Of a DNA stretch of 27,468 bases, positions 6,391 through 13,957 are shown piece by piece. Under the pieces are notes generated by a model. That model was not told the DNA's origin. It made no database searches and saw nothing but the letters and a program-made list of their open reading frames with translations. Position 1 is the stretch's first letter. The number at the start of each line of letters is the position of its first letter. The translations under genes were made by a program, and so were the position numbers. Source of the stretch: Methanomassiliicoccaceae archaeon UBA404 (GTDB lineage: Archaea; Thermoplasmatota; Thermoplasmata; Methanomassiliicoccales; Methanomethylophilaceae); assembly GCA_002498605.1 (NCBI GenBank), contig DAHY01000019.1, positions 1 through 27,468 on the forward strand, read 5' to 3'.

Positions 6391-7614
6391 TCAGGTGGCG
6401 TATTCGGCATTGATTCTTACGTAATCGTAAGTCAGGTCGCAACCCCATCCGGTCGCCGACTCTTCGCCGGCCGCCAAATCAACGATGATTGTGACTTCCT
6501 TGTTGTCCATCGCCATGCGTACGACTTCCACCGAACGCTCTTCCTGGAATACCGGGGCGCCGCCGTCCAATATCGGGACTTCCATTTCCCCGCCTTTGAT
6601 TATCAAACGCATTTCGTCGATGTTAAATTTGCTTCCGCTGTTTCCGATGGCCATCATTATACGGCCGTAGTTGGGGTCGGAACCGAATATCGCAGATTTC
6701 ACCAAGGGTGAATTGATTATGGTTTTTGCCACGTTGCGTGCGTCGTCTTTGGTTTTGGCCCCGGTAACTTCGACTTCGATTAGTTTGGTGGCCCCTTCGC
6801 CGTCGACGGCAATGGCTTTCGCAAGCTTTGTCATCAGATACGTGAGGGCTTCGACAAATTCGGGGTCCTCATCGGCAAAACTGCTGTTGGACGTGCCGTT
6901 CGCCATCAGTATCGCCATATCGTTGGTGGACTGATCTCCGTCAACCGATACCATGTTCATGGTATCGTCCAGTATTTCCTGCCATTTTTCTCCGAAAGCC
7001 GGAGACAGTTTGGCATCCGTGGTTATGATGGATAATGTGGTTCCGTGCAACACGCGCATGTGGGGCGCAATCATTCCGCTGCCTTTGGCAAGCGCCGCAA
7101 TGTACACCATGGTACCGTCGGTCAGACGCACACTGACCGCAAATTCTTTTTTCATCGTGTCCGTGGTCATTATCGCCTCCGCCATTCTGGCGTCGGCTTC
7201 CCTTCCGGAATCCAGTTCTTTGACCGCACGGCTTATTCCGTAACGGATTTTGTGCATGTCCATGAAACGTCCGATAAGTCCGGTGGACATTACGCCGACA
7301 TTCTCCGGTTCCAGATCCAATTCCTTGGCCGTGGTGGATTGCATGGATAAAGCGTCTTCTATTCCGCGGCGTCCCGTAAGCGCGTTTGCGTTGCCGCTGT
7401 TTACGACCACCGCCGAAAGCACCGGCGAGTTCTGATTCATCATTATCTGCACAGGTGCGGCTTTCACGTTGTTGCTGGTGTATCCTACGAACGCATTGGC
7501 CGGACGTTCCGAGTATACGATTCCCAAATCCAACGAACGATATTTTACTCCGCAGTGAACCCCTGCGGCTTTGAAGCCGTCGGGTGTAGTCACGCCTCCG
7601 TCTATTATATTCAC
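6391..7614 (-). CDS. argJ: Ornithine acetyltransferase / N-acetylglutamate synthase ArgJ
   Basis: ArgJ, 407 residues, transfers the acetyl group from N-acetylornithine to glutamate; bifunctional forms can also use acetyl-CoA. It is made as a precursor that cleaves itself into alpha and beta chains. The KGSGMIAP motif (residues 177-184) is present and the nucleophilic threonine is probably Thr192 in HGTTLSIITTDA. Compared with the common spacing between GMI.P.M and the ATML motif, there are about four extra residues (RVLH), so the loop before the cleavage site is longer. The start codon is GTG with GGGAG upstream, 4 nt after argC. Whether this enzyme also makes the first acetylglutamate cannot be read from sequence. 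Confidence 0.93.
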   Translation of the reverse strand: MNIIDGGVTTPDGFKAAGVHCGVKYRSLDLGIVYSERPANAFVGYTSNNVKAAPVQIMMNQNSPVLSAVVVNSGNANALTGRRGIEDALSMQSTTAKELDLEPENVGVMSTGLIGRFMDMHKIRYGISRAVKELDSGREADARMAEAIMTTDTMKKEFAVSVRLTDGTMVYIAALAKGSGMIAPHMRVLHGTTLSIITTDAKLSPAFGEKWQEILDDTMNMVSVDGDQSTNDMAILMANGTSNSSFADEDPEFVEALTYLMTKLAKAIAVDGEGATKLIEVEVTGAKTKDDARNVAKTIINSPLVKSAIFGSDPNYGRIMMAIGNSGSKFNIDEMRLIIKGGEMEVPILDGGAPVFQEERSVEVVRMAMDNKEVTIIVDLAAGEESATGWGCDLTYDYVRINAEYAT

Positions 7615-7618
7615 AATA

Positions 7619-8635
7619 TCACACTCCCAGTCCGGGCATACGGAGTCCCATGGTCTCTTCGAAGCCCAGCATTATATTCATACACTGCACGGCCTGTCCC
7701 GACGCTCCCTTGACAAGATTGTCCAATACACACATGGTCACCGCATTTTTTCCGCTTGCGTTTGCGGAAACTTCGGCATGATTGGAAGCCACGACCGACC
7801 TGATTGAGGGTTCCTCGGTGTATTTTACAAAGAATTCCCTGCCGTAGAATTTTTCATATACGTCATCCAAAACTTTCTGTTCCGTTTCTCCGGTAAGTTC
7901 GGCATAACATGTTGACAGTATGCCGCGGACTATGGGTACCAAATGAGGAACGAAGAACACGTCCGCTTCATTCGAAGCAACGTCTTTCACGACGGCTTCG
8001 ATTTCGGGCGTATGACGGTGGGTACCGATGCTGTAGGGTATTACCGACTCTCCGCAGTTGGGATGGTGCAGACGCTGAGACGGATTCATTCCGGCTCCCG
8101 ACGTACCGCTTTTTCCGTCGACGAAAATCGGTCCTTTCACAAGTCCGGTGCTTACCAACGGTGTGATTGCCAGAATCGCGGATGTTGCATAACATCCGGG
8201 GTTGGCGACCAATTTGGCGTTTACCAGATCCTTGCGGTAGAATTCGGGCAATCCGTACACCGCTTCGGGTATATTGTCCGTATCCGTATGTTTGAATCCG
8301 TACCATTTTTCATACACCCTGAAGTCTTTGAACCTGTAATCCCCGGATAAATCCACGGTCCTTATTCCCTGTTCCATCAAAGACGGAACCTGTTTCATGG
8401 ACGCTCCGTGAGGGGTGGCGGTGAATACCAAATCCACATCGGCGGAATCCGGAATGGTTTCGGTGAATTCCAAGTCAACATACCCCTTCAGATTCTGTTG
8501 CAGATCGCTTACTTTGGTTCCTGCGTTCTGACGGGAAGTCATGGCTGTGATATTGACTTCGGGATGAACCGACAGTATGCGTGCAAGTTCCCTTCCGGTG
8601 TAACCGTTGCCTCCGATGATACCTATGTTTTTCAA
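7619..8635 (-). CDS. argC: N-acetyl-gamma-glutamyl-phosphate reductase ArgC
   Basis: ArgC, 338 residues, reduces N-acetylglutamyl phosphate to the semialdehyde with NADPH. The N-terminal nucleotide-binding motif GGNGYTGRELARIL (residues 8-21) and the catalytic Cys148 in NPGCYATSAILAI are visible, followed by the dimerisation and substrate domain with SGTSGAGMNPS. The start is TTG, placed by the immediate Rossmann strand and a GAGGG Shine-Dalgarno sequence at 8643-8647. It is the first gene of argC-argJ-argB-argD and diverges from argG across a 273-nt gap that holds both promoters. Confidence 0.95.
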   Translation of the reverse strand: MKNIGIIGGNGYTGRELARILSVHPEVNITAMTSRQNAGTKVSDLQQNLKGYVDLEFTETIPDSADVDLVFTATPHGASMKQVPSLMEQGIRTVDLSGDYRFKDFRVYEKWYGFKHTDTDNIPEAVYGLPEFYRKDLVNAKLVANPGCYATSAILAITPLVSTGLVKGPIFVDGKSGTSGAGMNPSQRLHHPNCGESVIPYSIGTHRHTPEIEAVVKDVASNEADVFFVPHLVPIVRGILSTCYAELTGETEQKVLDDVYEKFYGREFFVKYTEEPSIRSVVASNHAEVSANASGKNAVTMCVLDNLVKGASGQAVQCMNIMLGFEETMGLRMPGLGV

Positions 8636-8676
8636 TGGATACCCTCTGTAATTCTATGAAAAAGGTTTACGTCAGA

Positions 8677-8688
8677 CTATATTAAAAA
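8677..8688 (-). promoter_or_regulatory. TATA-like box for argCJBD
   Basis: The minus strand reads TTTTTAATATAG, predicting a start site near 8656 and a short leader that contains the argC Shine-Dalgarno sequence. No leader peptide is visible in it. Confidence 0.5.
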
Positions 8689-8704
8689 GATATTGTTCTG
8701 TTTC

Positions 8705-8719
8705 AGACACATGATGTCT
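8705..8719. promoter_or_regulatory. Small palindrome upstream of argC promoter
   Basis: AGACA-CATGA-TGTCT is a perfect 5-bp inverted repeat with a 5-nt spacer, about 20 nt upstream of the argC TATA-like box in the argC-argG gap. It could be a regulator site, but short palindromes arise by chance. Nothing else is recognisable in 8720-8870. Confidence 0.25.
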
Positions 8720-8872
8720 ACATCGTCAAAAAAATAACAGTTTGGCTTTATAGAAACGTTTGTTAATCTTAACTCTGGACAGTGAAAAGGTTCGATAAAG
8801 AACATAAATGTAGGCATTCAAAGCCGCCATCCGTACCGAATATACATCCCCGGACTCCTTTCATACCACAAC

Positions 8873-8882
8873 CATATAAATA
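8873..8882 (+). promoter_or_regulatory. TATA box for argGH
   Basis: CATATAAATA is centred about 31 nt before the argG ATG at 8909. The transcript would have a leader of only a few bases and no Shine-Dalgarno sequence. Confidence 0.6.
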
Positions 8883-8908
8883 AAAAATGCTATCGAGCCG
8901 ACGATATC

Positions 8909-10153
8909 ATGGTAAGCGGTAAAAGCTCCGGAAAAGAAATCGAAAAAGAAAGGGACAGGGTCGTCCTGGCATACTCCGGCGGATTAGACACATCAGTAGC
9001 AATACGCTGGATTCAGGAAAACTACGGGTTGGACGTCATAGCGGTGTCCATTGACGTGGGCCAGCCCCCGAGCGATGATGATGTTATCGCCCGGGCACTG
9101 AGAAACGGAGCTATCAAAGCCGAACTTGTCGACGCAAAGAAAGAATTCGTAGAAGAGTACGTTTGGCCTTCTCTCAAAGCAAACGCGATGTATCAGAACG
9201 TTTACCCTCTGAGCACCGCGGTTGCCCGCCCTCTTATGGTAAAGAAACTGGTTGAAGTCGCCGAAAGGGAGGGCGCCAAGTACATTTCTCACGGATGTAC
9301 CGCCAAAGGTAACGATCAGGTGCGTTTCGACGCGGGTATTGTTGCGTTGAATCCCGATCTCAAGGTCATCGCCCCCATGAGGGAATGTCCGGTTACCCGC
9401 GAAGAAGAAATAGAATACGCCAAAGAAAACGATATAGAAATAATCGTGAAGAAAGAAAGTCCTTTTTCCAGGGACGAAAACCTGTGGGGCGCGTCCTGCG
9501 AATGCGGAGCTTTGGAAGATCCGTGGATGGAACCTCCCCAAGGCGTTTGGAAAAAAACCGCCGACCCCGAGAAGGCACCGGACACTCCGGAATATGTTGA
9601 AATCGAATTTGAAAACGGTGTACCTGTTGCTCTCAACGGCAAAAAGATGGACGGGGTCGAACTCGTTGCATCCCTGGAAAGAATTGCAGGCAAACACGGA
9701 GTCGGAAGAATCGACCACGTGGAAGACCGTCTCATCGGTATCAAGAGCCGTGAAACATACGAATGTCCCGCCGCAATCACATTGATTGCCGCACACCGCG
9801 CCCTTGAAGGACTTGTGCTGTCCAGGGATGTCATCGAATACAAACGCGGCATCGAACAGAAAGTCAGCCAGATAATCTATGACGGATTGTGGTTTGATTC
9901 ACTCAGACCCGCGCTCATGGCTTTCGTGGATGAAACTCAGAAGGTTGTTTCCGGTACCGTCCGCGTAAAGCTTTACAAAGGCAACTATACCGTCGTCGGA
10001 AGGAAATCCGAGAATTCCCTTTACGATATGGGCCTCTCCACATATTCCGAAGGAGATACTTTCGATCACACTTCGGCAATCGGATTCATTTATTGTTGGG
10101 GACTGCCCGGAAGAACGGCTGCCAATGTTCGCAGAAAACAATCTAAAAAGTGA
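8909..10153 (+). CDS. argG: Argininosuccinate synthase ArgG
   Basis: ArgG, 414 residues, joins citrulline and aspartate using ATP. The PP-loop AYSGGLDTSVAI (residues 21-32) binds ATP, followed by VIAVSIDVGQ. The downstream synthetase domain includes HGCTAKGNDQVRFD and the ENLWGASCECGALEDPW segment. Length fits the usual 390-420. The N-terminus has a short charged extension of about 16 residues before the first strand (DRVVLAYSGG). argH follows after 4 nt, so the two are one operon, divergent from argCJBD. Confidence 0.96.
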   Translation: MVSGKSSGKEIEKERDRVVLAYSGGLDTSVAIRWIQENYGLDVIAVSIDVGQPPSDDDVIARALRNGAIKAELVDAKKEFVEEYVWPSLKANAMYQNVYPLSTAVARPLMVKKLVEVAEREGAKYISHGCTAKGNDQVRFDAGIVALNPDLKVIAPMRECPVTREEEIEYAKENDIEIIVKKESPFSRDENLWGASCECGALEDPWMEPPQGVWKKTADPEKAPDTPEYVEIEFENGVPVALNGKKMDGVELVASLERIAGKHGVGRIDHVEDRLIGIKSRETYECPAAITLIAAHRALEGLVLSRDVIEYKRGIEQKVSQIIYDGLWFDSLRPALMAFVDETQKVVSGTVRVKLYKGNYTVVGRKSENSLYDMGLSTYSEGDTFDHTSAIGFIYCWGLPGRTAANVRRKQSKK

Positions 10154-10157
10154 TACT

Positions 10158-11603
10158 ATGTCACAAAACCCTCTATGGTCAGGACGGTTCGAAACCGGCA
10201 TGGACGACGATACGCTGGCGTTCACGTCTTCTTTGGACATGGACGCGGCGTTGGGCTATTACGACGCAATGGGCTCATTGGCCCATGTGAGAATGCTGAA
10301 GAAATGCAATATTCTTTCAAAAGACGATGCAGATCTAATCATTGAGGGATTAAAAGATATAGTCAATGAAATGGAAAGCGGAGAATTCGAGATTGACGGC
10401 TCCCTTGAAGATATCCACACCTGTGTGGAAAACAGACTTACGGAGATGATAGGTCCCGTCGGCGGCAAGTTACACACCGGAAGAAGCAGAAACGATCAGG
10501 TTTCCACCGATTTCAGAATGTTCCTCAGGGATGCTGTTCTTGAAGTCGTGGAAAAAATCGAACACCTGAGAACGGGATTGACGGAAACCGCCGGAGAACA
10601 CATCAACACCGTGATGCCGGGCATGACGCATCTTCAACACGCTCAGCCCGTCACCTTCGCACACCATCTTATGGCGTATGTTTCCAAATTCGGAAGGGAT
10701 TCCGAAAGATTCATGGACGCGTACAGACGGATGAACGAGTGTCCCCTGGGCTCCGCCGCGCTTGCCGGCACCACATTCCCGATAGACCGGAGTATGACAT
10801 CCGAAGCATTGGGATTCAGAAAGCCCACGGAGAACTCCATGGATTCGGTCAGCGACCGTGATTTTGCCGTGGAGATTGCGTTCTGCTCCGCAATGCTGGC
10901 CGCCCATATGTCCTCGTTATCCGAAGAATTGGTGATGTGGTCTTCCCAGGAATTCGGTTTCATCGAAATGGACGACCGTTATTCGACGGGTTCGTCTATC
11001 ATGCCTCAGAAAAAGAACCCGGACATTGCCGAACTCATCCGCGGAAAAACCGGACGGTCATTCGGTTCTTTGATATCCATTCTGACGGTGCTCAAAGGCC
11101 TTCCGCTGACATACAACAGAGATATGCAGGAAGACAAACGGCCGATATTCGAATCTTTGCAGACCGTGGCAGACTGTACGGATATGATGTACAATATGGT
11201 TGTAACCATGAATGTCAACAAAGAAAGGATGTCGGGTGTCATGAACCGGGGATTCATCAATGCCACCGATTTGGCAGATTATCTCGTAACCAAGAACATT
11301 CCCTTCAGAGAAGCTCACGGAATAGTCGGAGCCGCCGTGAGACACTGCATCGAAGAAAACATCGGACTCGAAGAACTTCCGTTGGATGTGCTGAAATCCT
11401 TCAACGATAAAATCGACGAAGATGTTTACGACGTGCTGTCGATTGAAAAATGCATAGAACGCAGAAATTCTTACGGCGGAACATCCCCGTCATCGGTAAT
11501 CGTTCAGACCGCCTATGCCGAAGCCTCTGTGGCGGACATGATGGATCGCATTACCAAAGAATCCCTGCGCCTGGAAAAATGCTGGGCGAAGTTGAAGGGA
11601 TAA
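10158..11603 (+). CDS. argH: Argininosuccinate lyase ArgH
   Basis: ArgH, 481 residues, splits argininosuccinate into arginine and fumarate, the last step of the pathway. It belongs to the fumarase/aspartase superfamily. Visible landmarks are LWSGRF at the N-terminus, TGRSRNDQVSTD, TVMPGMTHLQHAQPVTFAHH with the catalytic-region histidine, and the superfamily signature GSSIMPQKKNP (residues 278-288) containing the catalytic serine. The start at 10158 is preferred over an upstream frame inside argG because MSQNPLWSGRF matches the usual N-terminus. The stop codon abuts the stop of the convergent gene at 11604. Confidence 0.96.
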   Translation: MSQNPLWSGRFETGMDDDTLAFTSSLDMDAALGYYDAMGSLAHVRMLKKCNILSKDDADLIIEGLKDIVNEMESGEFEIDGSLEDIHTCVENRLTEMIGPVGGKLHTGRSRNDQVSTDFRMFLRDAVLEVVEKIEHLRTGLTETAGEHINTVMPGMTHLQHAQPVTFAHHLMAYVSKFGRDSERFMDAYRRMNECPLGSAALAGTTFPIDRSMTSEALGFRKPTENSMDSVSDRDFAVEIAFCSAMLAAHMSSLSEELVMWSSQEFGFIEMDDRYSTGSSIMPQKKNPDIAELIRGKTGRSFGSLISILTVLKGLPLTYNRDMQEDKRPIFESLQTVADCTDMMYNMVVTMNVNKERMSGVMNRGFINATDLADYLVTKNIPFREAHGIVGAAVRHCIEENIGLEELPLDVLKSFNDKIDEDVYDVLSIEKCIERRNSYGGTSPSSVIVQTAYAEASVADMMDRITKESLRLEKCWAKLKG

Positions 11604-11969
11604 TCAACCGAAAGTAATGCGGTTGTCTCCCTTTGTTTCGTAGCTTATGCCCGCATCGTTCAGAATGTCGGAAACCGCATCTGCGATTGCTGTGAGATCC
11701 ACGGTTTTGGTGTAACTCTTAAGATAAAATTCCTTTTTGTCAATGGGGAATATCAGCCTGACTTTTCCCTTGCGGTTATAGCCTTCGGGCTTCTTGTCGT
11801 TAAGAAGATCGTGTACGTTCTGTTCGATGTACATCTGCATGATTTCTTCTTCTTCGGGCACCTGACCTATCTCCCCCAGGAGCATATTCAGGATGTCGGG
11901 GAACACGGGGGCCAGGTCTTTGTAGCTGGAATCTCCGGTTAATACGAAGTGGGCGCTGTTGAATTTCAC
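11604..11969 (-). CDS. Uncharacterised small archaeal protein
   Basis: This 121-residue protein is not recognised. It has no membrane segment or signal peptide. It is acidic in the middle (QVPEEEEIM), with alternating predicted helices (about 18-35, 43-58, 95-110) and strands (KVRLIFPIDKKEFYLKSYTKTVDLT and ISYETKGDNRITF), which suggests a small alpha-beta fold. The start codon is GTG at 11969, and a TATA-like box on the minus strand at 11991-11999 sits about 26 nt upstream, consistent with a leaderless transcript. It converges on argH with no gap and diverges from thiD. No function can be assigned. Confidence 0.65.
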   Translation of the reverse strand: MKFNSAHFVLTGDSSYKDLAPVFPDILNMLLGEIGQVPEEEEIMQMYIEQNVHDLLNDKKPEGYNRKGKVRLIFPIDKKEFYLKSYTKTVDLTAIADAVSDILNDAGISYETKGDNRITFG

Positions 11970-11990
11970 AGCCTCCCTATCCTGATGGAT

Positions 11991-11999
11991 TTATTAATT
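11991..11999 (-). promoter_or_regulatory. TATA-like box for the 11604-11969 gene
   Basis: The minus strand reads AATTAATAA, centred about 26 nt before the GTG start at 11969. Confidence 0.4.
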
Positions 12000-12034
12000 G
12001 TTTTTGACAACTCTCAATGATAAATCTGGAATTG

Positions 12035-12043
12035 TTTAATAAG
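12035..12043 (+). promoter_or_regulatory. TATA-like box for thiD
   Basis: TTTAATAAG is centred about 25 nt before the thiD ATG at 12064; no Shine-Dalgarno sequence lies between them. The mRNA is probably leaderless. No TPP-riboswitch core is visible here. Confidence 0.4.
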
Positions 12044-12063
12044 TCCGTATCGATAAAGCTGTC

Positions 12064-12837
12064 ATGATAACCGCATTGACCGTAGCGGGTTCCGATTCCG
12101 TCGGCGGGGCAGGAATTCAGGCAGACATAAAGGCCATGAGCAGTTTGGGGGTTCATGCGACATGCGTCATAACGGCGGTGACGGCACAGAACACCTGCAG
12201 AGTTTCGGACATATTCCCGGTTCCTTTGGACGTTATAGAAAAACAGTTTGACGCAGTTATGGAAGATTGCGATATCCGCGCCGTCAAAACAGGCATGCTG
12301 TACAATTCCGATATAACAAAATTTGTGGCCGGGAAACTGAAAGATTTCGATATTCCCCTTATCATAGATCCTGTGCTTATTGCCGGCGTCGGGGGTTCTC
12401 TGGCCGGTGACGGGGTCGCCGATGCCGTAAAAAAACATCTGATGCCTCTGTGCGAACTGATTACGCCGAACAGATTCGAAGGGGAAGTGTTGGCCGGGAT
12501 GAAAATCAACAGCGAAGAGGATGCGATAAGGGCCTGCGAGATTATAGGCAGAGACGGAGCTTCGGTGTATCTCAAAGGGGGTCACATGGACACCGCAAAC
12601 GTGATTGATTATCTCTACAAAGATTTTGAAATAAAGAAAATCGAGTATCCCCGCCTCAGACGTTCCGGACACGGCAGCGGCTGCACCCTGTCCTCATTCA
12701 TAACGGCAAACCGCGCAAAAAGATCGGATATCGTTTCGTCCGTGATCAAATCCCGGGAAATGATACAGAAGTCCATAGACACTCAGTATTTCATAGGCAA
12801 AGGGGACGAAGTCGTAAATCCGATTATCCGCCTCTAA
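12064..12837 (+). CDS. thiD: Hydroxymethylpyrimidine (phosphate) kinase ThiD
   Basis: ThiD, 257 residues, phosphorylates HMP and HMP-phosphate to give the pyrimidine half of thiamine. It is a ribokinase-like kinase: TVAGSDSVGGAGIQADIKA at residues 6-24, the VKTGMLYN segment, IIDPVLIAGVGG, and the ATP-site anion hole motif RRSGHGSGCTLSSFI near residues 199-213. Many archaeal ThiD proteins carry a fused C-terminal ThiN domain (thiamine-phosphate synthase); this one ends without it, which fits with the separate thiE gene at 15903. It is transcribed alone, about 3 kb from the main thi operon. Confidence 0.93.
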   Translation: MITALTVAGSDSVGGAGIQADIKAMSSLGVHATCVITAVTAQNTCRVSDIFPVPLDVIEKQFDAVMEDCDIRAVKTGMLYNSDITKFVAGKLKDFDIPLIIDPVLIAGVGGSLAGDGVADAVKKHLMPLCELITPNRFEGEVLAGMKINSEEDAIRACEIIGRDGASVYLKGGHMDTANVIDYLYKDFEIKKIEYPRLRRSGHGSGCTLSSFITANRAKRSDIVSSVIKSREMIQKSIDTQYFIGKGDEVVNPIIRL

Positions 12838-12909
12838 ACCTTATCTCCGAACGTAACGACAGAACGTCTCCGATGACATTAACGGAAATTTTTGATTTCA
12901 ACGGAGAAC

Positions 12910-13782
12910 TCATTCGGTAACGGATATGATTGTCACGACGAAGTATATGTCCTCTTCAGCCGCCGGCTTCTCGGTAGTTATAATCTTATCGTCCTTCACA
13001 TCGTGAATATAGAATCTATCGTTGTGAGTTTTCACCCAGAACATATAATCTTCGACACCGCTGTCAACATTTACGACATATTCGCAGGTAATGGTATCAC
13101 CGACTGCGGTAACCAAAAGATCGACGGATCCCCTTTCATTATTTTCATTGGATACCATGTCGTACTCTTTGTCCTTTTCAGGCGTATGAATAATTTTAAT
13201 CATACCGACAGTGGAGTCGTAATATGCCGTGGCGTACCATCCGTAGACTGTCTTGATAGTTACGGGTGCAGATCCCTCCTTTACAACATAATCGTCATAA
13301 AAAGCTCTGAAATCGGTTGTGGTCATATATTCTACCCCGGGCATTTCAAAAGAATCGTCTCTTTCGGTGCTTTCGGATTTATACCCCTCACCGAGAGGAA
13401 TCTTGAATCTGACTACGTCACCGGGTTTATAGCCGGACACGCCTTCTTCGAAGAGCGACAAAACCGTTCCTTTGCCTTGAACAAAAGAGAGTTTGGTGTA
13501 TGAATTGCTGAATCCTCCGATTTTGACATAATCATCGTTTTCGGCATGTTCTTTTACATTCGTATCAAAAATAATGGCGCCTTCGTCGTCGTACCATCCG
13601 TAAAGGGAGCCTGTGTAGTACACGTTCACCGTTCTGCCCGGTGCAACTGAAAGATCGTCGTCGTCGGTATAACCGCTGAGGAAAGATGCAGACACCACCG
13701 CACCCGAGGCCAGGAGAAGCACCACGACACTGATGGCCACGATGGGTTCCACATCCCGTTTGCGTTTATTGAACAATGCCAT
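12910..13782 (-). CDS. Membrane-anchored FKBP-like peptidyl-prolyl isomerase
   Basis: This 290-residue protein has a short basic cytoplasmic N-terminus (NKRKRD), one membrane helix at about residues 12-34, and an external region. Residues about 45-130 resemble an FKBP/SlyD-type domain: GRTVNVYYTGSLYGWYDDEGAIIFDTN, then GKGTVLSLFEEGVSGYKPGDVVRFKIPLGEGY. This matches the usual order of substrate-pocket tyrosine, FDT motif, and the loop ending in the IP.GEGY segment. Residues 130-290 are a second, unrecognised beta-rich domain. It may help fold secreted proteins. Isomerase activity is likely but not certain, as several pocket residues differ from canonical FKBPs. Its TATA-like box predicts a leaderless mRNA. 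Confidence 0.75.
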   Translation of the reverse strand: MALFNKRKRDVEPIVAISVVVLLLASGAVVSASFLSGYTDDDDLSVAPGRTVNVYYTGSLYGWYDDEGAIIFDTNVKEHAENDDYVKIGGFSNSYTKLSFVQGKGTVLSLFEEGVSGYKPGDVVRFKIPLGEGYKSESTERDDSFEMPGVEYMTTTDFRAFYDDYVVKEGSAPVTIKTVYGWYATAYYDSTVGMIKIIHTPEKDKEYDMVSNENNERGSVDLLVTAVGDTITCEYVVNVDSGVEDYMFWVKTHNDRFYIHDVKDDKIITTEKPAAEEDIYFVVTIISVTE

Positions 13783-13787
13783 ATCAG

Positions 13788-13815
13788 TATCAGTGATAGA
13801 AACCCCTTATTAAAA
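13788..13815 (-). promoter_or_regulatory. TATA-like box and palindrome before the FKBP-like gene
   Basis: The minus strand TATA-like box TTTTAATAAG (13806-13815) is centred about 28 nt upstream of the ATG at 13782. Between box and start lies TATCA-G-TGATA (13788-13798), a perfect palindrome that could be an operator; it overlaps a short ATCAGT tandem repeat. Confidence 0.4.
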
Positions 13816-13881
13816 CATATTGCGAATCCTTCGGATACACAAGTCGATTACACGCTAATCGGGCCGACTTTCTCAAACGTT

Positions 13882-13931
13882 TTTAATATAACTCTCTTTA
13901 TCTTCCACACAGAAGCACCGCCCTTTCTGTG
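13882..13931 (+). promoter_or_regulatory. thrS TATA box and leader hairpin
   Basis: TTTAATATAA at 13882-13891 predicts a start site near 13910. The leader begins with a possible hairpin, CACAGAA (13908-13914) and TTCTGTG (13925-13931) with a 10-nt loop. No threonine-rich leader peptide is present. Regulation by this hairpin is only a possibility. Confidence 0.45.
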
Positions 13932-13957
13932 GGGACGGGGCGATAGGACATGGTCCA

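Noticed and set aside
6380..6448. N-terminal extension of argB
   Set aside because: The extra residues come from inside argJ, and the ATG at 6379 has a good ribosome-binding site and the normal kinase N-terminus.
8993..9796. Long open frame antisense to argG (267 codons)
   Set aside because: Same reasoning: it is complementary to a conserved gene and shows no family pattern.
13899..13957. Threonine-rich leader peptide before thrS
   Set aside because: The only upstream ATG (13949) gives a three-codon frame, MVQ, with no threonine; it is not comparable to the leu leader.
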